A DNA stretch of 64,000 bases from Cupriavidus necator A5-1 (GCF_000744095.1 NZ_JQLI01000008.1:248001-312000), one strand, 5' to 3'. Counted from the stretch's first letter, positions 18,516-27,970 are shown. Translations and numbers: made by a program. Notes: a model not told the origin generated them from the letters alone.

Positions 18516-19190
18516 CTAGCGGCCGGCCTCGGGCTCCAGCAGGTAGCCGAAGCCGCGCAGCGTGACGATGGTGACGCCGTGCCCGGCCAGCTTCTTGCGC
18601 AGGCGGTAGACCAGCACCTCGATGGCGTCGGGTGAGACGTCGGCGTCCAGCGAGAACACCTTGTCGAGCAGCTGCGCCTTGGTCAGCGGCTGGCCGCTGC
18701 GTGCCAGCAGCGCGCCCAGCAGCGTCGATTCGCGCGGCGTCAGCGCCAGCGGCGCGCCGTCCAGCGTAAAGCTGCGGGTCTCGCCGTCGAATACCAGCGT
18801 GCCGCACTGCAGGCGCGGATGCGCGCGCCCGCGGCTGCGCCGGATCAGCGCGAGCAGCCGGGCTTCCAGTTCGGCGATGGCGAAGGGCTTGGGCAGGTAG
18901 TCGTCGGCGCCCAGGTTCAGGCCGCGCACGCGTTCGTCCAGCGTGTCCTGCGCGGTCAGGATCAGCACCGGGGTACGGTCGTCGCGCCCGCGCATGGCCT
19001 TGAGCACGGCCAGCCCGTCCTTGCCGGGCAGGCGCAGGTCCAGCACCACCGCGTCGTATTCCTCGGCCTGCAAGCGCGCCTCGGCCTGCAGGCCGTCGGC
19101 GACATGCTCGATCACGAAGCCGCCCTGCTCCAGCGCGCGGGCGACCCAGCGTGCCAGTTCGACTTCGTCCTCCACCAGCAGGATGCGCAT
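18516..19190 (-). CDS. OmpR-type response regulator, TctD-like
   Basis: 224 residues. Receiver domain with acidic pocket LLVEDE, phospho-acceptor Asp51 in VVLDLRLPG, and KPF near 103; then a winged-helix DNA-binding domain (LTPRESTLLGALL ... RLRKKL ... LRGFGYLL). A strong GGAGGAGG precedes the ATG at 19190. It is transcribed away from the solute-binding protein gene at 19331, with 140 bp between them that should hold its target site. Confidence 0.92.
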   Translation of the reverse strand: MRILLVEDEVELARWVARALEQGGFVIEHVADGLQAEARLQAEEYDAVVLDLRLPGKDGLAVLKAMRGRDDRTPVLILTAQDTLDERVRGLNLGADDYLPKPFAIAELEARLLALIRRSRGRAHPRLQCGTLVFDGETRSFTLDGAPLALTPRESTLLGALLARSGQPLTKAQLLDKVFSLDADVSPDAIEVLVYRLRKKLAGHGVTIVTLRGFGYLLEPEAGR

Positions 19191-19297
19191 TGCCGGTCCT
19201 CCTCCGCCGGTTGGGTTCATTGTGTCGGTTGCGGCGGCAGGTACACGAGGTGCCACACAGGGTTCAGCACCGATGGAGCCCGCCCGCCGCGGGCGCC

Positions 19298-19303
19298 TAT
19301 AAT
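19298..19303 (+). promoter_or_regulatory. Perfect -10 hexamer before the solute-binding protein gene
   Basis: TATAAT at 19298-19303, about 28 bp before ATG 19331. No good -35 is present at 17-18 bp (only TGGAGC-like), which fits a promoter that needs an activator such as the divergent response regulator. Confidence 0.45.
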
Positions 19304-19330
19304 ACCCCCGCCCGCCGGTCCTGGCGCGCG

Positions 19331-20602
19331 ATGCGAGCGCGCCCACTCCTTTCCACAGGCAGTTTTCCCGTTCCGACCACCGTGCCCACGCGACCGCCCC
19401 TGCCGTCAGCCCCTGTGCCGTCCGCGGCCGATGGTGCCGCCGACGGCGCGCCCGCCTCGGACCTGCGCCGCCGGCTGCTTGGCGCCTCGCTGCTGGCCGG
19501 GGCTGCGCTGCCCGTCGCCGCACCCCTCCATGCCCAGTCTATGCTGCCCGCGCCGCCGCCGGGCTACCCCTCCGGGTATGACGTCACCATCGCCCGCGCG
19601 CTGCGCGAAGGCGAGGTCGTGGTCTACGCCTCGACCGACCTGAAGGTCGCCCAGCCGCTGATCTCCGCGTTCGAGGCGCGCTACCCGGGCATCCGCGTGC
19701 GCTACGAGGATCTCAATACCCTCGAGCTGAACCAGCGCTTCCTGGCCGAGACCGCGGCGCTCGGCGGCGGCCGGCCCGCGCCCGGCGCGTTCTACGCCGA
19801 CGTGCTGTGGAGCACGGCGATGGACCTGCAGATCAAGCTGGTCAACGACGGCCACGCGCAGCGCTACGCCTCGCCCGAGCGCGCCGGCCTGCCCGGCTGG
19901 GCGGTATGGCGCGACGAGGCCTGGGGCACCACCTTCGAGCCCGCGGTGATCGTCTACAACCGCCACCACTTCGCCGGCATGCGCACGCCGCGCAGCCGCA
20001 GCGGACTGGCGCGGCTGCTGCAGGAAAATGCGCCACGCTGGCGCGCGAAGGTGGTGACGTACGACGTGGAGCGTTCGGGCGTGGGCTACCTGCTGGCGCA
20101 GCAGGATGCGCGCATGGGCAGCGAGTTCTGGTACCTGGCGCAGGCGCTGGGCCGCGCCGGCGTGCAGCTGTCGGCGTCCACCGCCGACATGATCGAGCGC
20201 ATCGCCAGCGGCGAGCTGGTGATGGGCTACAACCTGCTGGGGTCGTACGCGCTGTCGCTGATGGAGCGCGGCGCGGCCATCGACGTGATCGCGCCGCGCG
20301 ACTACACGCTGGTGATGTCGCGCGTGGCCTTTATCAACCGGCGCGCGCCGCGGCCCAATGCGGCGCGGCTGTGGCTGGACTACCTGCTGTCGCGCGACGG
20401 GCAGGCGCTGCTGGCCAGGTCGACCTCGCAGCTCTATACCATCCGCACCGATACCGACAGCGTGCACACCGCGGCGGCGCTGTCGGAGCGGCTGGGCTAT
20501 GCGCTCAAGCCGATCAGCGTCGGCCCCGGCCTGCTGGCGGCGCAGGACGCGCTGCGCAAGCGCGCGTTCCTCGCGCGCTGGCGCGAGGCCATGCGGGGGT
20601 AG
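19331..20602 (+). CDS. ABC-type extracellular solute-binding protein, Tat-exported
   Basis: 423 residues. The N-terminus is long and Pro-rich, then DLRRRLLGASLLAGAALPVAAPLHA (positions about 53-77), a twin-arginine-like signal. The mature part has VVVYASTDLKVAQPLISAFE, the opening of iron(III)/2-aminoethylphosphonate-type binding proteins (Fbp-like). No permease or ATPase gene is nearby, so it may serve as a sensor partner for the divergent two-component system instead of, or besides, transport. The ATG at 19331 has no clear ribosome site, and the true start may be further in. Confidence 0.8.
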   Translation: MRARPLLSTGSFPVPTTVPTRPPLPSAPVPSAADGAADGAPASDLRRRLLGASLLAGAALPVAAPLHAQSMLPAPPPGYPSGYDVTIARALREGEVVVYASTDLKVAQPLISAFEARYPGIRVRYEDLNTLELNQRFLAETAALGGGRPAPGAFYADVLWSTAMDLQIKLVNDGHAQRYASPERAGLPGWAVWRDEAWGTTFEPAVIVYNRHHFAGMRTPRSRSGLARLLQENAPRWRAKVVTYDVERSGVGYLLAQQDARMGSEFWYLAQALGRAGVQLSASTADMIERIASGELVMGYNLLGSYALSLMERGAAIDVIAPRDYTLVMSRVAFINRRAPRPNAARLWLDYLLSRDGQALLARSTSQLYTIRTDTDSVHTAAALSERLGYALKPISVGPGLLAAQDALRKRAFLARWREAMRG

Positions 20603-20633
20603 CTGCGCCGGCCATCATCCGGCGCACGCGCCT

Positions 20634-21371
20634 TCAGGGCACGAGGTCGCTGGTATCCAGCCCGGCTGCCTTCTGGCAGGCCTCCTCGCACAGCGTCGAC
20701 AGCTCTTCGTCGAGCTTCGCCATCGGGCGTGGCACGTAGCCATGCCGCAGCGCGGGGGAATACTTCAGGGTATCGATAAAGGCGTCCGCCATGCGCTCGG
20801 CATTGGCGTCGAGGTCGAAGTCCTCGGGCGAGAACAGCCAGTGCGCCAGCACGCCGCCGATGCAGGCATGGAAGGCGTTGACCGCCAGGTCCAGGTCGAG
20901 CTCGGCGGGCAACTGGCCACGCTCCAGGGCCAGGCGCAGGTGCTCGCGGATCTTGACCAGGCCTTCCTTGTGGGACTGGCGCTGGCGCTCGAAGATGGCA
21001 CCGTTGTCCTGCACCATCTCGCACTTGTGGAAGATGATCTCGAAGATCCGGCGCCAGCGCGGGTTGACCACGGTCTGGCGCATGACATAGGCGCAGATAT
21101 CGCGGATGCCGCCCAGCGGGTCTTCCTGGCGCGCCAGCCGTTCGGGATCGCACAGCGCCTCCACGGGCAAGTTGACGCGATCGCACATGGCGGCAAACAC
21201 GTCGCTCTTGTTCTTGAAGTGCCAGTAGATCGCGCCGCGGGTGACACCCGCCGCCTCGGCGATGTCGGCCAGCGACGGGCGTGCCACGCCCCGGGCGTGG
21301 AACACGGTTTCGGCCGCGTCGAGAATCCGTTGGCGCGTCTCCAGCGCCTCTTCCTTGGTGCGTCTGACCAT
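20634..21371 (-). CDS. acrR: TetR-family repressor of the efflux operon (AcrR/TtgR type)
   Basis: 245 residues. The N-terminus MVRRTKEEALETRQRILDAA and the helix-turn-helix SLADIAEAAGVTRGAIYWHFKNKSDVF are the AcrR/TtgR/MexR-type signature. The C-terminal part would bind hydrophobic drugs. It is divergent from acrA, with a close match to the E. coli AcrR operator in the shared region (21704-21727). A start at 21371 fits the family; an in-frame ATG eight codons upstream (21395) is possible. At about 245 residues it is longer than E. coli AcrR because of its C-terminal tail. Confidence 0.9.
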   Translation of the reverse strand: MVRRTKEEALETRQRILDAAETVFHARGVARPSLADIAEAAGVTRGAIYWHFKNKSDVFAAMCDRVNLPVEALCDPERLARQEDPLGGIRDICAYVMRQTVVNPRWRRIFEIIFHKCEMVQDNGAIFERQRQSHKEGLVKIREHLRLALERGQLPAELDLDLAVNAFHACIGGVLAHWLFSPEDFDLDANAERMADAFIDTLKYSPALRHGYVPRPMAKLDEELSTLCEEACQKAAGLDTSDLVP

Positions 21372-21701
21372 CTTTCTCTCTGATGCCGGCGTCATGGCCC
21401 CGATGGGTAGTTCATGGCCGGCTTGTTGGGGATCTCCCTGGCGCCGTTGCCGCATGCGGCAGGCGCTCTGGCCGGTGCCTGGCACCGGCGGGTCGTTGTC
21501 GTCACATCGCAATGCCTTCGCGTCCGTGCGGCCGACAGGACGGCGCGCATCCTAACCCGACTCGGCCGTCCGCGCCGCAATCCCGGCCAGGTCCCTTGCA
21601 TTTGGAGACGAATCCGATGGATAAAACCGGATCCGCGCCGCTTGCCGTGCAGTGGCCGGGGACGCCGGTGTGCGTCCAAAAAGCCTTGCGAAAGGAACGA
21701 C

Positions 21702-21731
21702 TTAACATACATGCTTGAATGTATATATAAT
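21702..21731 (+). promoter_or_regulatory. acrAB promoter overlapped by an AcrR-type operator
   Basis: -35 TTAACA (21702-21707) and -10 TATAAT (21726-21731) with an 18-bp spacer. The spacer is filled by a 24-bp dyad (21704-21727) containing ACATACAT and TGAATGTAT, which matches the E. coli AcrR box in about 19 of 24 positions by eye. A repressor bound here would cover both promoter elements. Confidence 0.8.
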
Positions 21732-21859
21732 ACGCGCTCGCCCGGCTTTCGGCCAGCCGCCCATCCTGTGACATAGCCAGCACAGCTGGCGCCTGCTGTG
21801 GGGCCAGCCGGTCGTATATCCAGTCGTCATATAAAAGCCACCTTTCATCGCAAAGGACA

Positions 21860-21873
21860 TCGCGACGTCGCGA
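21860..21873. promoter_or_regulatory. Perfect 14-bp palindrome in the acrA leader
   Basis: TCGCGACGTCGCGA, about 130 bp downstream of the presumed start point. It may be a second regulator's site; nothing in the window identifies the protein. Confidence 0.4.
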
Positions 21874-21898
21874 ATTGTGGCTAGCATCACACTTTTGT

Positions 21899-21919
21899 CC
21901 GCCGCAAACCGTGCGGCGG
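21899..21919 (+). terminator. GC hairpin in the acrA leader
   Basis: CCGCCGCA (21899-21906) pairs with TGCGGCGG (21912-21919) around a 5-nt loop, about 80 bp before acrA. The following GCTGTGTCGTTT is only mildly T-rich, so attenuation is possible but not proven. Confidence 0.35.
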
Positions 21920-21998
21920 GCTGTGTCGTTTCCGTTTGCCACAAGATGGCAGGTCGGAACGATGCGGCAGATCTCAAATTGCCATCATGGGGTTATCG

Positions 21999-23249
21999 AT
22001 GAGGAAGTCCCAACGTATCAGTTGCGTTGCCGCCTATGCAGTAGCTGCGCTGTCGGCGCTGGCGCTTGTCGCCTGCGGCGAGAAGAAGGCCGCAGGCGGC
22101 CCCCCGACGCCGCCGGAAGTGGGCGTGGTCACTGTGACGCCGTCGCCCGTCGCCGTCGTCAATGAACTGCCGGGCCGCCTGGAAGGCGTGCGCACGGCCG
22201 AAGTCCGTGCCCGTGTGGAAGGCATCGTGCTGTCGCGCAACTACACCGAAGGCGGCGAAGTGAAGGCCGGCCAGGTGATGTTCCGCATCGACCCGGCGCC
22301 CTACCAAGCCACGCTGGCTTCGGCCCAGGCCGCGCTGCAGCGCGCCGAGGCCAACGCCGTGTCGGCGCGCCTGAAGGCCGACCGCTACAAGCCACTGGTG
22401 GCCGTCAACGCGGTCAGCAAGCAGGAGTACGACGACGCCGTGGCCTCCGCCGGCCAGGCCAACGCCGATGTGGCTTCGGCCAAGGCGGCGGTGCGCACCG
22501 CCCAGATCAACCTGGGCTACACCACCGTGACCGCGCCCATCAGCGGCCGTGCCGGCCGCGCGCTGGTGACCGAGGGCGCGCTGGTGGGCAAGGGCGAGGC
22601 GACCAAGCTGGCGCTGGTGGAACAGGTCGACCCGATGTGGGTCACCTTCACCCAGCCGGCCTCGGAAGTCACGCGCCTGCGCCGCGCCATCGAATCCGGC
22701 ACGGTCAAGGGCGTCAACGGCGGTGCCAACGTGCACCTGTTCGTCGAAGACGGCCGCGAGTACGAGCACACCGGCAAGCTGCTGTTCTCGGACATGACGG
22801 TGGATCCGACCACCGGCGCGATCACGCTGCGGGCGCAGTTCCCCAACCCCAGGCGCGAACTGCTGTCGGGCACCTTCGTGCGCGTGAAGATCGAGCAGGG
22901 CATGGATGAGAACGCACTGACCGTGCCGCAGCGGGCGCTGATCCGCGGTGCCCAGGGCGCCAGCGTGCTGGTGGTGGGCGCGGACGGCAACGTCGCGGCG
23001 GTGCCGGTCAAGGCGCCGCAGGCCATCGGCGACCGCTGGGTCGTGACCGAAGGCCTGAAGGGCGGCGAGAAGGTGATCGTCGAGGGCCTGCAGAAGGTCA
23101 AGGTAGGCGCGCCGGCCAAGGCGGTGCCGTTCGTCCAGGCGGGTGCCTCGGCACCGGCCGCTACCCCGGCCGCGGCGTCGGCAGCCCCGGCTTCAGCCCC
23201 CAAGGCCGAGGCCATGCAGGCGCCGAAGGCTGACGCCAGGCAAGGCTGA
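21999..23249 (+). CDS. acrA: RND efflux periplasmic adaptor lipoprotein AcrA/MexA type
   Basis: 416 residues from ATG 21999; GGGG (21989-21992) serves as ribosome site. An ATG at 21987 would add four residues. The lipobox LALVAC puts the lipidated Cys at about residue 25. Lipoyl and hairpin segments (GRLEGVRTAEVRARVEGIV; GYTTVTAPISGRAGRALV) and a beta-barrel domain follow; the C-terminal 40 residues are Ala/Pro-rich. It links AcrB to the OprM-type channel. It is separated from acrB by 56 bp. Confidence 0.92.
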   Translation: MRKSQRISCVAAYAVAALSALALVACGEKKAAGGPPTPPEVGVVTVTPSPVAVVNELPGRLEGVRTAEVRARVEGIVLSRNYTEGGEVKAGQVMFRIDPAPYQATLASAQAALQRAEANAVSARLKADRYKPLVAVNAVSKQEYDDAVASAGQANADVASAKAAVRTAQINLGYTTVTAPISGRAGRALVTEGALVGKGEATKLALVEQVDPMWVTFTQPASEVTRLRRAIESGTVKGVNGGANVHLFVEDGREYEHTGKLLFSDMTVDPTTGAITLRAQFPNPRRELLSGTFVRVKIEQGMDENALTVPQRALIRGAQGASVLVVGADGNVAAVPVKAPQAIGDRWVVTEGLKGGEKVIVEGLQKVKVGAPAKAVPFVQAGASAPAATPAAASAAPASAPKAEAMQAPKADARQG

Positions 23250-23305
23250 TAGCGGCCGTATCACCACTACGGCAAATACGGCTAGACAAAGAGGGAGCCA
23301 GTCTT

Positions 23306-26300
23306 ATGGCCAAGTTTTTCATCGACCGGCCGGTGTTCGCGTGGGTGCTCGCGCTGATCATCGTGCTGGGCGGGCTGTTGTCGATCTTGCAGTTGCCGAT
23401 CGCGCAGTACCCGAACATCGCCCCGCCGACGATCTCGGTCACCGCCACCTATCCGGGTGCGTCGGCCAAGACGCTGGAGGATTCCGTCACCTCGGTGATC
23501 GAGCAAGAGCTGAATGGCGCGCCCAACCTGCTCTACTACAACTCGACCAGCGAATCGACCGGCCTAGCGACGATCACCATCGCCTTCGCGCCGGGCTCGA
23601 ACGTCGACCTGAACTCGGTCGAAGTGCAGAACCGCCTCAAGCGCGTGGAAGCGCGCCTGCCGGCGGAAGTGCGCCAGCAGGGCGTGCGCGTGGACAAGGC
23701 TGGGAACAACTACATGATGTTCCTGACCGTGTCGTCCAAGTCCGGCGCGGCTGACGCGATCCAGCTCGGCAACTATGTCTCGGCGCAGGTGATCGACTCG
23801 ATCCGCCGCGTGCCGGGCGTGGGCCAGGCCGACCTGTTCGGCACCGAGTACGCCATGCGGATCTGGCTGGACCCGGCCAAGCTGACCGGCTACAACCTGA
23901 CCCCGCTGGACGTCACCGCCGCGGTGAGCGAGCAGAACATCCAGGTCGCCGTGGGCGAACTGGGCGGCACACCCTCCCCCAAGGGCACCGAACTGAACGC
24001 CACCGTCACCACGCAGAGCCGCCTGTCGACGCCCGAGCAGTTCGCCAACATCCTGCTGCGCACCAACCCTGACGGTTCGTCGGTACGCATCAAGGACGTG
24101 GGCCATGTGGAACTGGGCGGTGCCGACTACTCGACGCTGGCCCGCACCAACGGCAAGCCGTCGGCGGCCATCGCCATCAAGCTGGCCCCGACCGGCAACG
24201 CGCTGGCCACCGCCACCGCGGTGCGCGCCAAGATGGAAGAGCTGTCGAAGAGCTTCCCGGCGGACTACCAGTACTCGGTGCCTTACGACACCTCGGCCTT
24301 CGTCAAGATCTCGATCGAGGAAGTGATCAAGACGCTGTTGGAAGCCGTGGTGCTGGTGTTCCTGGTGATGTACCTGTTCCTGCAGAACTTCCGCGCCACG
24401 CTGATCCCGACGCTGGTGGTGCCGATCGCGCTGCTGGGTACGTTCGGCTCGCTGCTGGCCTTCGGCTTCTCGATCAACGTGCTGACCATGTTCGGCATGG
24501 TGCTCGCCATCGGTATCCTGGTGGACGATGCCATCGTGGTGGTCGAGAACGTCGAGCGGATCATGAGCGAGGAAGGACTCTCGCCACGTGAAGCCACACG
24601 CAAGGCCATGGGCCAGATCACCGGCGCCATCGTCGGCATCACGCTGGTGCTGACCGCGGTGTTCATCCCGATGGCATTCTTCTCGGGCTCGGTGGGCAAC
24701 ATCTACCGCCAGTTCTCGCTGTCGCTGATCGCCTCGATGGCGTTCTCGGCGCTGCTGGCGCTGACGCTGACCCCGGCGCTGTGCGCGACGCTGCTCAAGC
24801 CCGTCGAAGCCGGCCATCACCATGAGAAGAAGGGTTTTTTCGGCTGGTTCAACCGCACCTTCGCGCGCGCTTCGACCAGCTACCAGGGCGTGGTGGCGCG
24901 CATCCTCAAGCGCACCGGCCGCTACCTGATCATCTACGCGCTGATCATCCTCGGCGTGGTGGTGTTGTTCAAGCGCCTGCCGTCGTCGTTCCTGCCCGAT
25001 GAAGACCAGGGCTACATGATCACTGTGGTGCAGCTGCCCAACGGCGCGACCCAGGACCGTACCATCGGCGTGCTCAAGCAGATCGAGGACTATTACCTGC
25101 AGAAGGAAAGCAAGGTGGTGGACCAGATGATCACGGTGGCGGGCTTCTCGTTCTTCGGCCGCGGCCAGAACGGCGGTATCGCGTTCGTGCGCCTGAAGGA
25201 CTGGAAGGAGCGCACCGGCGACGGCGAGACCGCGCAGGCGCTGGTCGGCCGTGCCTTCGGCGCGCTGTCGTTCATCAAGGACGCGATCATCTTCCCGCTC
25301 AACCCGCCGGCGATTTCCGAGCTGGGCAACTCCTCGGGCTTTGACTTCCGCCTGCAGGACCGCACCGGCCAGGGTCACGCCAAGCTGATGGAAGCGCGCA
25401 ACATGATGCTCGGCATGGCCGCGCAGAGCCCGGTGCTGATGGGCGTGCGCCCGGAAGGCCAGGAAGACGCACCGCAGCTGCAGATCGACATCGACCGCGA
25501 AAAGGCGCGTGCGCTGGGCGTCTCGGTGGCGGAGATCAACTCGACGCTGTCGATCGCGTTCGGCTCGAACTACGTCAACGACTTCATCCATGAAGGCCGG
25601 GTGCGCAAGGTGATCGTGCAGGCCGACGGCAGCGACCGCCGCCTGCCTGACGACCTGACCAAGCTGCGCGTGCGCAACAGCAACGGCGACATGGTGGCGT
25701 TTGCCGCGTTCGCGACCTCAAAGTGGATCATGGGCTCGCCGCGCCTGGAGCGCTACAACGGCATGCCGGCGGTGAAGATCGCGGGCCAGGCCGCGCCGGG
25801 TCGCAGTACCGGTGAAGCCATGCGCGTGATGGAAGAGAACTTCGCCAAGCTGCCGCCGGGGTTCGGCTTCGAGTGGTCGGGCCAGTCGTATGAAGAACGC
25901 CTGGCCGGCTCGCAGGAACCGATCCTGTACACGCTGTCGCTGATCATCGTGTTCCTGTGCCTGGCCGCGCTGTATGAAAGCTGGTCGATCCCGTTCTCGG
26001 TGCTGCTGGTGGTGCCGCTGGGTGTGCTCGGTGCGCTGCTCGGCGTGACGCTGCGCGGCATGCCCAACGATGTGTACTTCAAGGTGGGCCTGATCGCCAC
26101 GATCGGCTTGTCGGCGAAGAACGCCATCCTGATCGTGGAATTCGCCAAGGACCTGCAGGCGCAAGGCAAGGGCCTGATCGAAGCCACGCTCGAGGCGGTG
26201 CACCTGCGTTTCCGCCCGATCCTGATGACGTCGATGGCGTTCATCCTGGGCGTGCTGCCGCTGGCGATCGCCACCGGCGCGGGTTCGGGCAGCCAGCGCG

Positions 26301-26458
26301 CCATCGGTACCGGCGTGATGGGCGGGATGATCACGGCCACGCTGCTGGCGATCTTCCTGGTGCCGGTCTTCTTCGTCGTGGTGCGCAAGCGCTTCAAGGG
26401 CAGCGAGCGCCAGCGCATGCTGGACAAGAAGTGGCATGAGCCGCAAGAGGAAATCTGA
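23306..26458 (+). CDS. acrB: RND multidrug efflux permease AcrB/MexB type
   Basis: 1050 residues, the length of E. coli AcrB. It starts MAKFFIDRPVFAWVLA as in AcrB/MexB. The proton-relay aspartates are in GILVDDAIVVVENVERI (about 405-420), and the lysine in GLSAKNAILIVEFAKDL (about 935-950). The sequence resembles AcrB/MexB more closely than does the other permease at 2.5 kb. It exports drugs, dyes and solvents by proton antiport. The stop is 2 bp before the channel gene. Confidence 0.95.
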   Translation: MAKFFIDRPVFAWVLALIIVLGGLLSILQLPIAQYPNIAPPTISVTATYPGASAKTLEDSVTSVIEQELNGAPNLLYYNSTSESTGLATITIAFAPGSNVDLNSVEVQNRLKRVEARLPAEVRQQGVRVDKAGNNYMMFLTVSSKSGAADAIQLGNYVSAQVIDSIRRVPGVGQADLFGTEYAMRIWLDPAKLTGYNLTPLDVTAAVSEQNIQVAVGELGGTPSPKGTELNATVTTQSRLSTPEQFANILLRTNPDGSSVRIKDVGHVELGGADYSTLARTNGKPSAAIAIKLAPTGNALATATAVRAKMEELSKSFPADYQYSVPYDTSAFVKISIEEVIKTLLEAVVLVFLVMYLFLQNFRATLIPTLVVPIALLGTFGSLLAFGFSINVLTMFGMVLAIGILVDDAIVVVENVERIMSEEGLSPREATRKAMGQITGAIVGITLVLTAVFIPMAFFSGSVGNIYRQFSLSLIASMAFSALLALTLTPALCATLLKPVEAGHHHEKKGFFGWFNRTFARASTSYQGVVARILKRTGRYLIIYALIILGVVVLFKRLPSSFLPDEDQGYMITVVQLPNGATQDRTIGVLKQIEDYYLQKESKVVDQMITVAGFSFFGRGQNGGIAFVRLKDWKERTGDGETAQALVGRAFGALSFIKDAIIFPLNPPAISELGNSSGFDFRLQDRTGQGHAKLMEARNMMLGMAAQSPVLMGVRPEGQEDAPQLQIDIDREKARALGVSVAEINSTLSIAFGSNYVNDFIHEGRVRKVIVQADGSDRRLPDDLTKLRVRNSNGDMVAFAAFATSKWIMGSPRLERYNGMPAVKIAGQAAPGRSTGEAMRVMEENFAKLPPGFGFEWSGQSYEERLAGSQEPILYTLSLIIVFLCLAALYESWSIPFSVLLVVPLGVLGALLGVTLRGMPNDVYFKVGLIATIGLSAKNAILIVEFAKDLQAQGKGLIEATLEAVHLRFRPILMTSMAFILGVLPLAIATGAGSGSQRAIGTGVMGGMITATLLAIFLVPVFFVVVRKRFKGSERQRMLDKKWHEPQEEI

Positions 26459-26460
26459 CA

Positions 26461-27948
26461 ATGACCAAGACTCTGACCACGCTGCTGCTGGTGGCCGGCG
26501 TTCTGACTGGCTGCACGCTGGCGCCCCACTATGACCGCCCCGCCCCGCCGGTGGCAGGCAGCTACCCGGTGGCGCCCGAGGGCTACGCCACCGCCGAGGT
26601 GAAGAGCGGCGAAACCCGCCGCGCCGTCGATATCGGCTGGCGCGAGTTCTTCCGCGACCCGCGCCTGCAGGTGCTGATCGCCAACTCGCTGGAAAACAAC
26701 CGCGACCTGCGCACCGCCGCGCTGCGCATCGAGGAAGCGCGCGCGCTGTACCAGGTGCAGCGTTCCGACCTGCTGCCCACGGTGAACGTGAACGGCAGCT
26801 ACACCCGGGCCCGTACCACCGCCGCCCAGGCGGCATCGGTGCTCGGCCAGCCCGGGGTGAGCGAGGTCTACCAGGTCGGCCTGGGCATCTCGTCCTACGA
26901 GCTCGATTTCTTCGGGCGCGTGCGCAGCCTGTCCAATGCCGCGCTGGCGCAGTACTTCGCCACCGAGGAAGCGCATCGCTCGGCGTATATCTCGCTGGTG
27001 TCGGAAGTGGCCAAGGCCTACCTGGCCGAGCGCTCTTTTGCCGAGCAGTACGACCTGGCACGCGACACGCTGAAGGCGCGTGAAAGCACCTACGGGCTGG
27101 CCAAGCAGCGTTTCGACGCGGGCGCCACCTCGGCGCTGGACCTGCGCGACAACGAATCGCTGGTGGCGCAGGCCCGCGTGTCGGCAGCCCAGCTCGCACG
27201 CCAGCGCGCGCAGGCGCAGAACGCGCTCGAAGTGCTGGTGGGCAAGCCCATCGGCACCATCGAGAACCTGCCTGAGCCGGTGCGCCTGTCGGATGAGCGC
27301 ATCATCAGCGATATTCCGGAGGGGCTGCCGTCCGAGCTGCTCGAGCAGCGTCCCGATATCCGCCAGGCCGAGCAGCTGCTGCTGTCGGCCAACGCCAATA
27401 TCGGCGCGGCGCGCGCAGCGTTCTTCCCGCGCATCACGCTGACCGCCAGCGCGGGCACCATCAGCCCGACGTTCTCGGGCCTGTTCGATGCCGGCACGCG
27501 CGCATGGTCATTCGCGCCGCAACTGGTGCTGCCGATCTTCGACTATGGCCGCAACCTGTCGAACCTGGACCTGGCCAACGTGCGCAAGAACATCCAGATT
27601 GCCAACTACGAGAAGACCATCCAGACGGCCTTCGCGGAAGTGGCGGATGCGCTGGTGGCGCGCGGCACGCTGGAAGACCAGGTCACCGGCCAGGAAGAAG
27701 TGCGCAATGCGGAAGCCGCGCGCTACGAGCTGGCGCGCCTGCGCTTCCGCAGCGGCATCGCCAGTTACCTGGACGAGCTCGATGCGCAGCGCCAGTTGTT
27801 CACCGCGGAGCAGGCGCTGATCCAGGCGCGGCAGCTGCGGCTGAACAATTCGATCGACCTGTATCGCGCGCTGGGTGGCGGGTTGAAGGAGAACAGTCCG
27901 GTGGCGCAGCAAGGTACGCCTGCGCAACAAGGGACGGTGACGCAGTAA
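26461..27948 (+). CDS. oprM: Outer-membrane efflux channel lipoprotein, OprM/NodT family
   Basis: 495 residues. A lipobox VLTGC puts the lipidated Cys at residue 18, followed by TLAPHYDRPAPPV, the NodT-family opening. The tandem TolC-type halves (LVSEVAKAYLAERSF; TAFAEVADALVARGTLEDQV) form the trimeric beta-barrel/alpha-barrel tunnel. It completes the tripartite pump with AcrA and AcrB and may also serve the RND pair at 1.2-5.7 kb, which lacks its own channel. The C-terminus is Gln/Pro-rich. Confidence 0.93.
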   Translation: MTKTLTTLLLVAGVLTGCTLAPHYDRPAPPVAGSYPVAPEGYATAEVKSGETRRAVDIGWREFFRDPRLQVLIANSLENNRDLRTAALRIEEARALYQVQRSDLLPTVNVNGSYTRARTTAAQAASVLGQPGVSEVYQVGLGISSYELDFFGRVRSLSNAALAQYFATEEAHRSAYISLVSEVAKAYLAERSFAEQYDLARDTLKARESTYGLAKQRFDAGATSALDLRDNESLVAQARVSAAQLARQRAQAQNALEVLVGKPIGTIENLPEPVRLSDERIISDIPEGLPSELLEQRPDIRQAEQLLLSANANIGAARAAFFPRITLTASAGTISPTFSGLFDAGTRAWSFAPQLVLPIFDYGRNLSNLDLANVRKNIQIANYEKTIQTAFAEVADALVARGTLEDQVTGQEEVRNAEAARYELARLRFRSGIASYLDELDAQRQLFTAEQALIQARQLRLNNSIDLYRALGGGLKENSPVAQQGTPAQQGTVTQ

Positions 27949-27970
27949 GCGATTGCTGATGCTGCAAAGG

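Larger units (their letters stand above)
21372..21998. other. 627-bp divergent control region and long acrA leader
   Basis: Contains the AcrR-like operator/promoter (21702-21731) and then some 260 bp of leader before acrA, with a perfect 14-bp palindrome and a GC hairpin (listed separately). No gene is credible in it. The AT-rich core around 21700-21735 is the lowest-GC spot in this part of the window. Confidence 0.7.

Noticed and set aside
21936..21998. Start of acrA at 21936
   Set aside because: It would put 21 residues before the lipoprotein signal peptide, hiding the lipobox from the usual position.
23564..25591. 675-codon open frame opposite acrB
   Set aside because: The same artefact; composition is typical of antisense frames and acrB is unambiguous.
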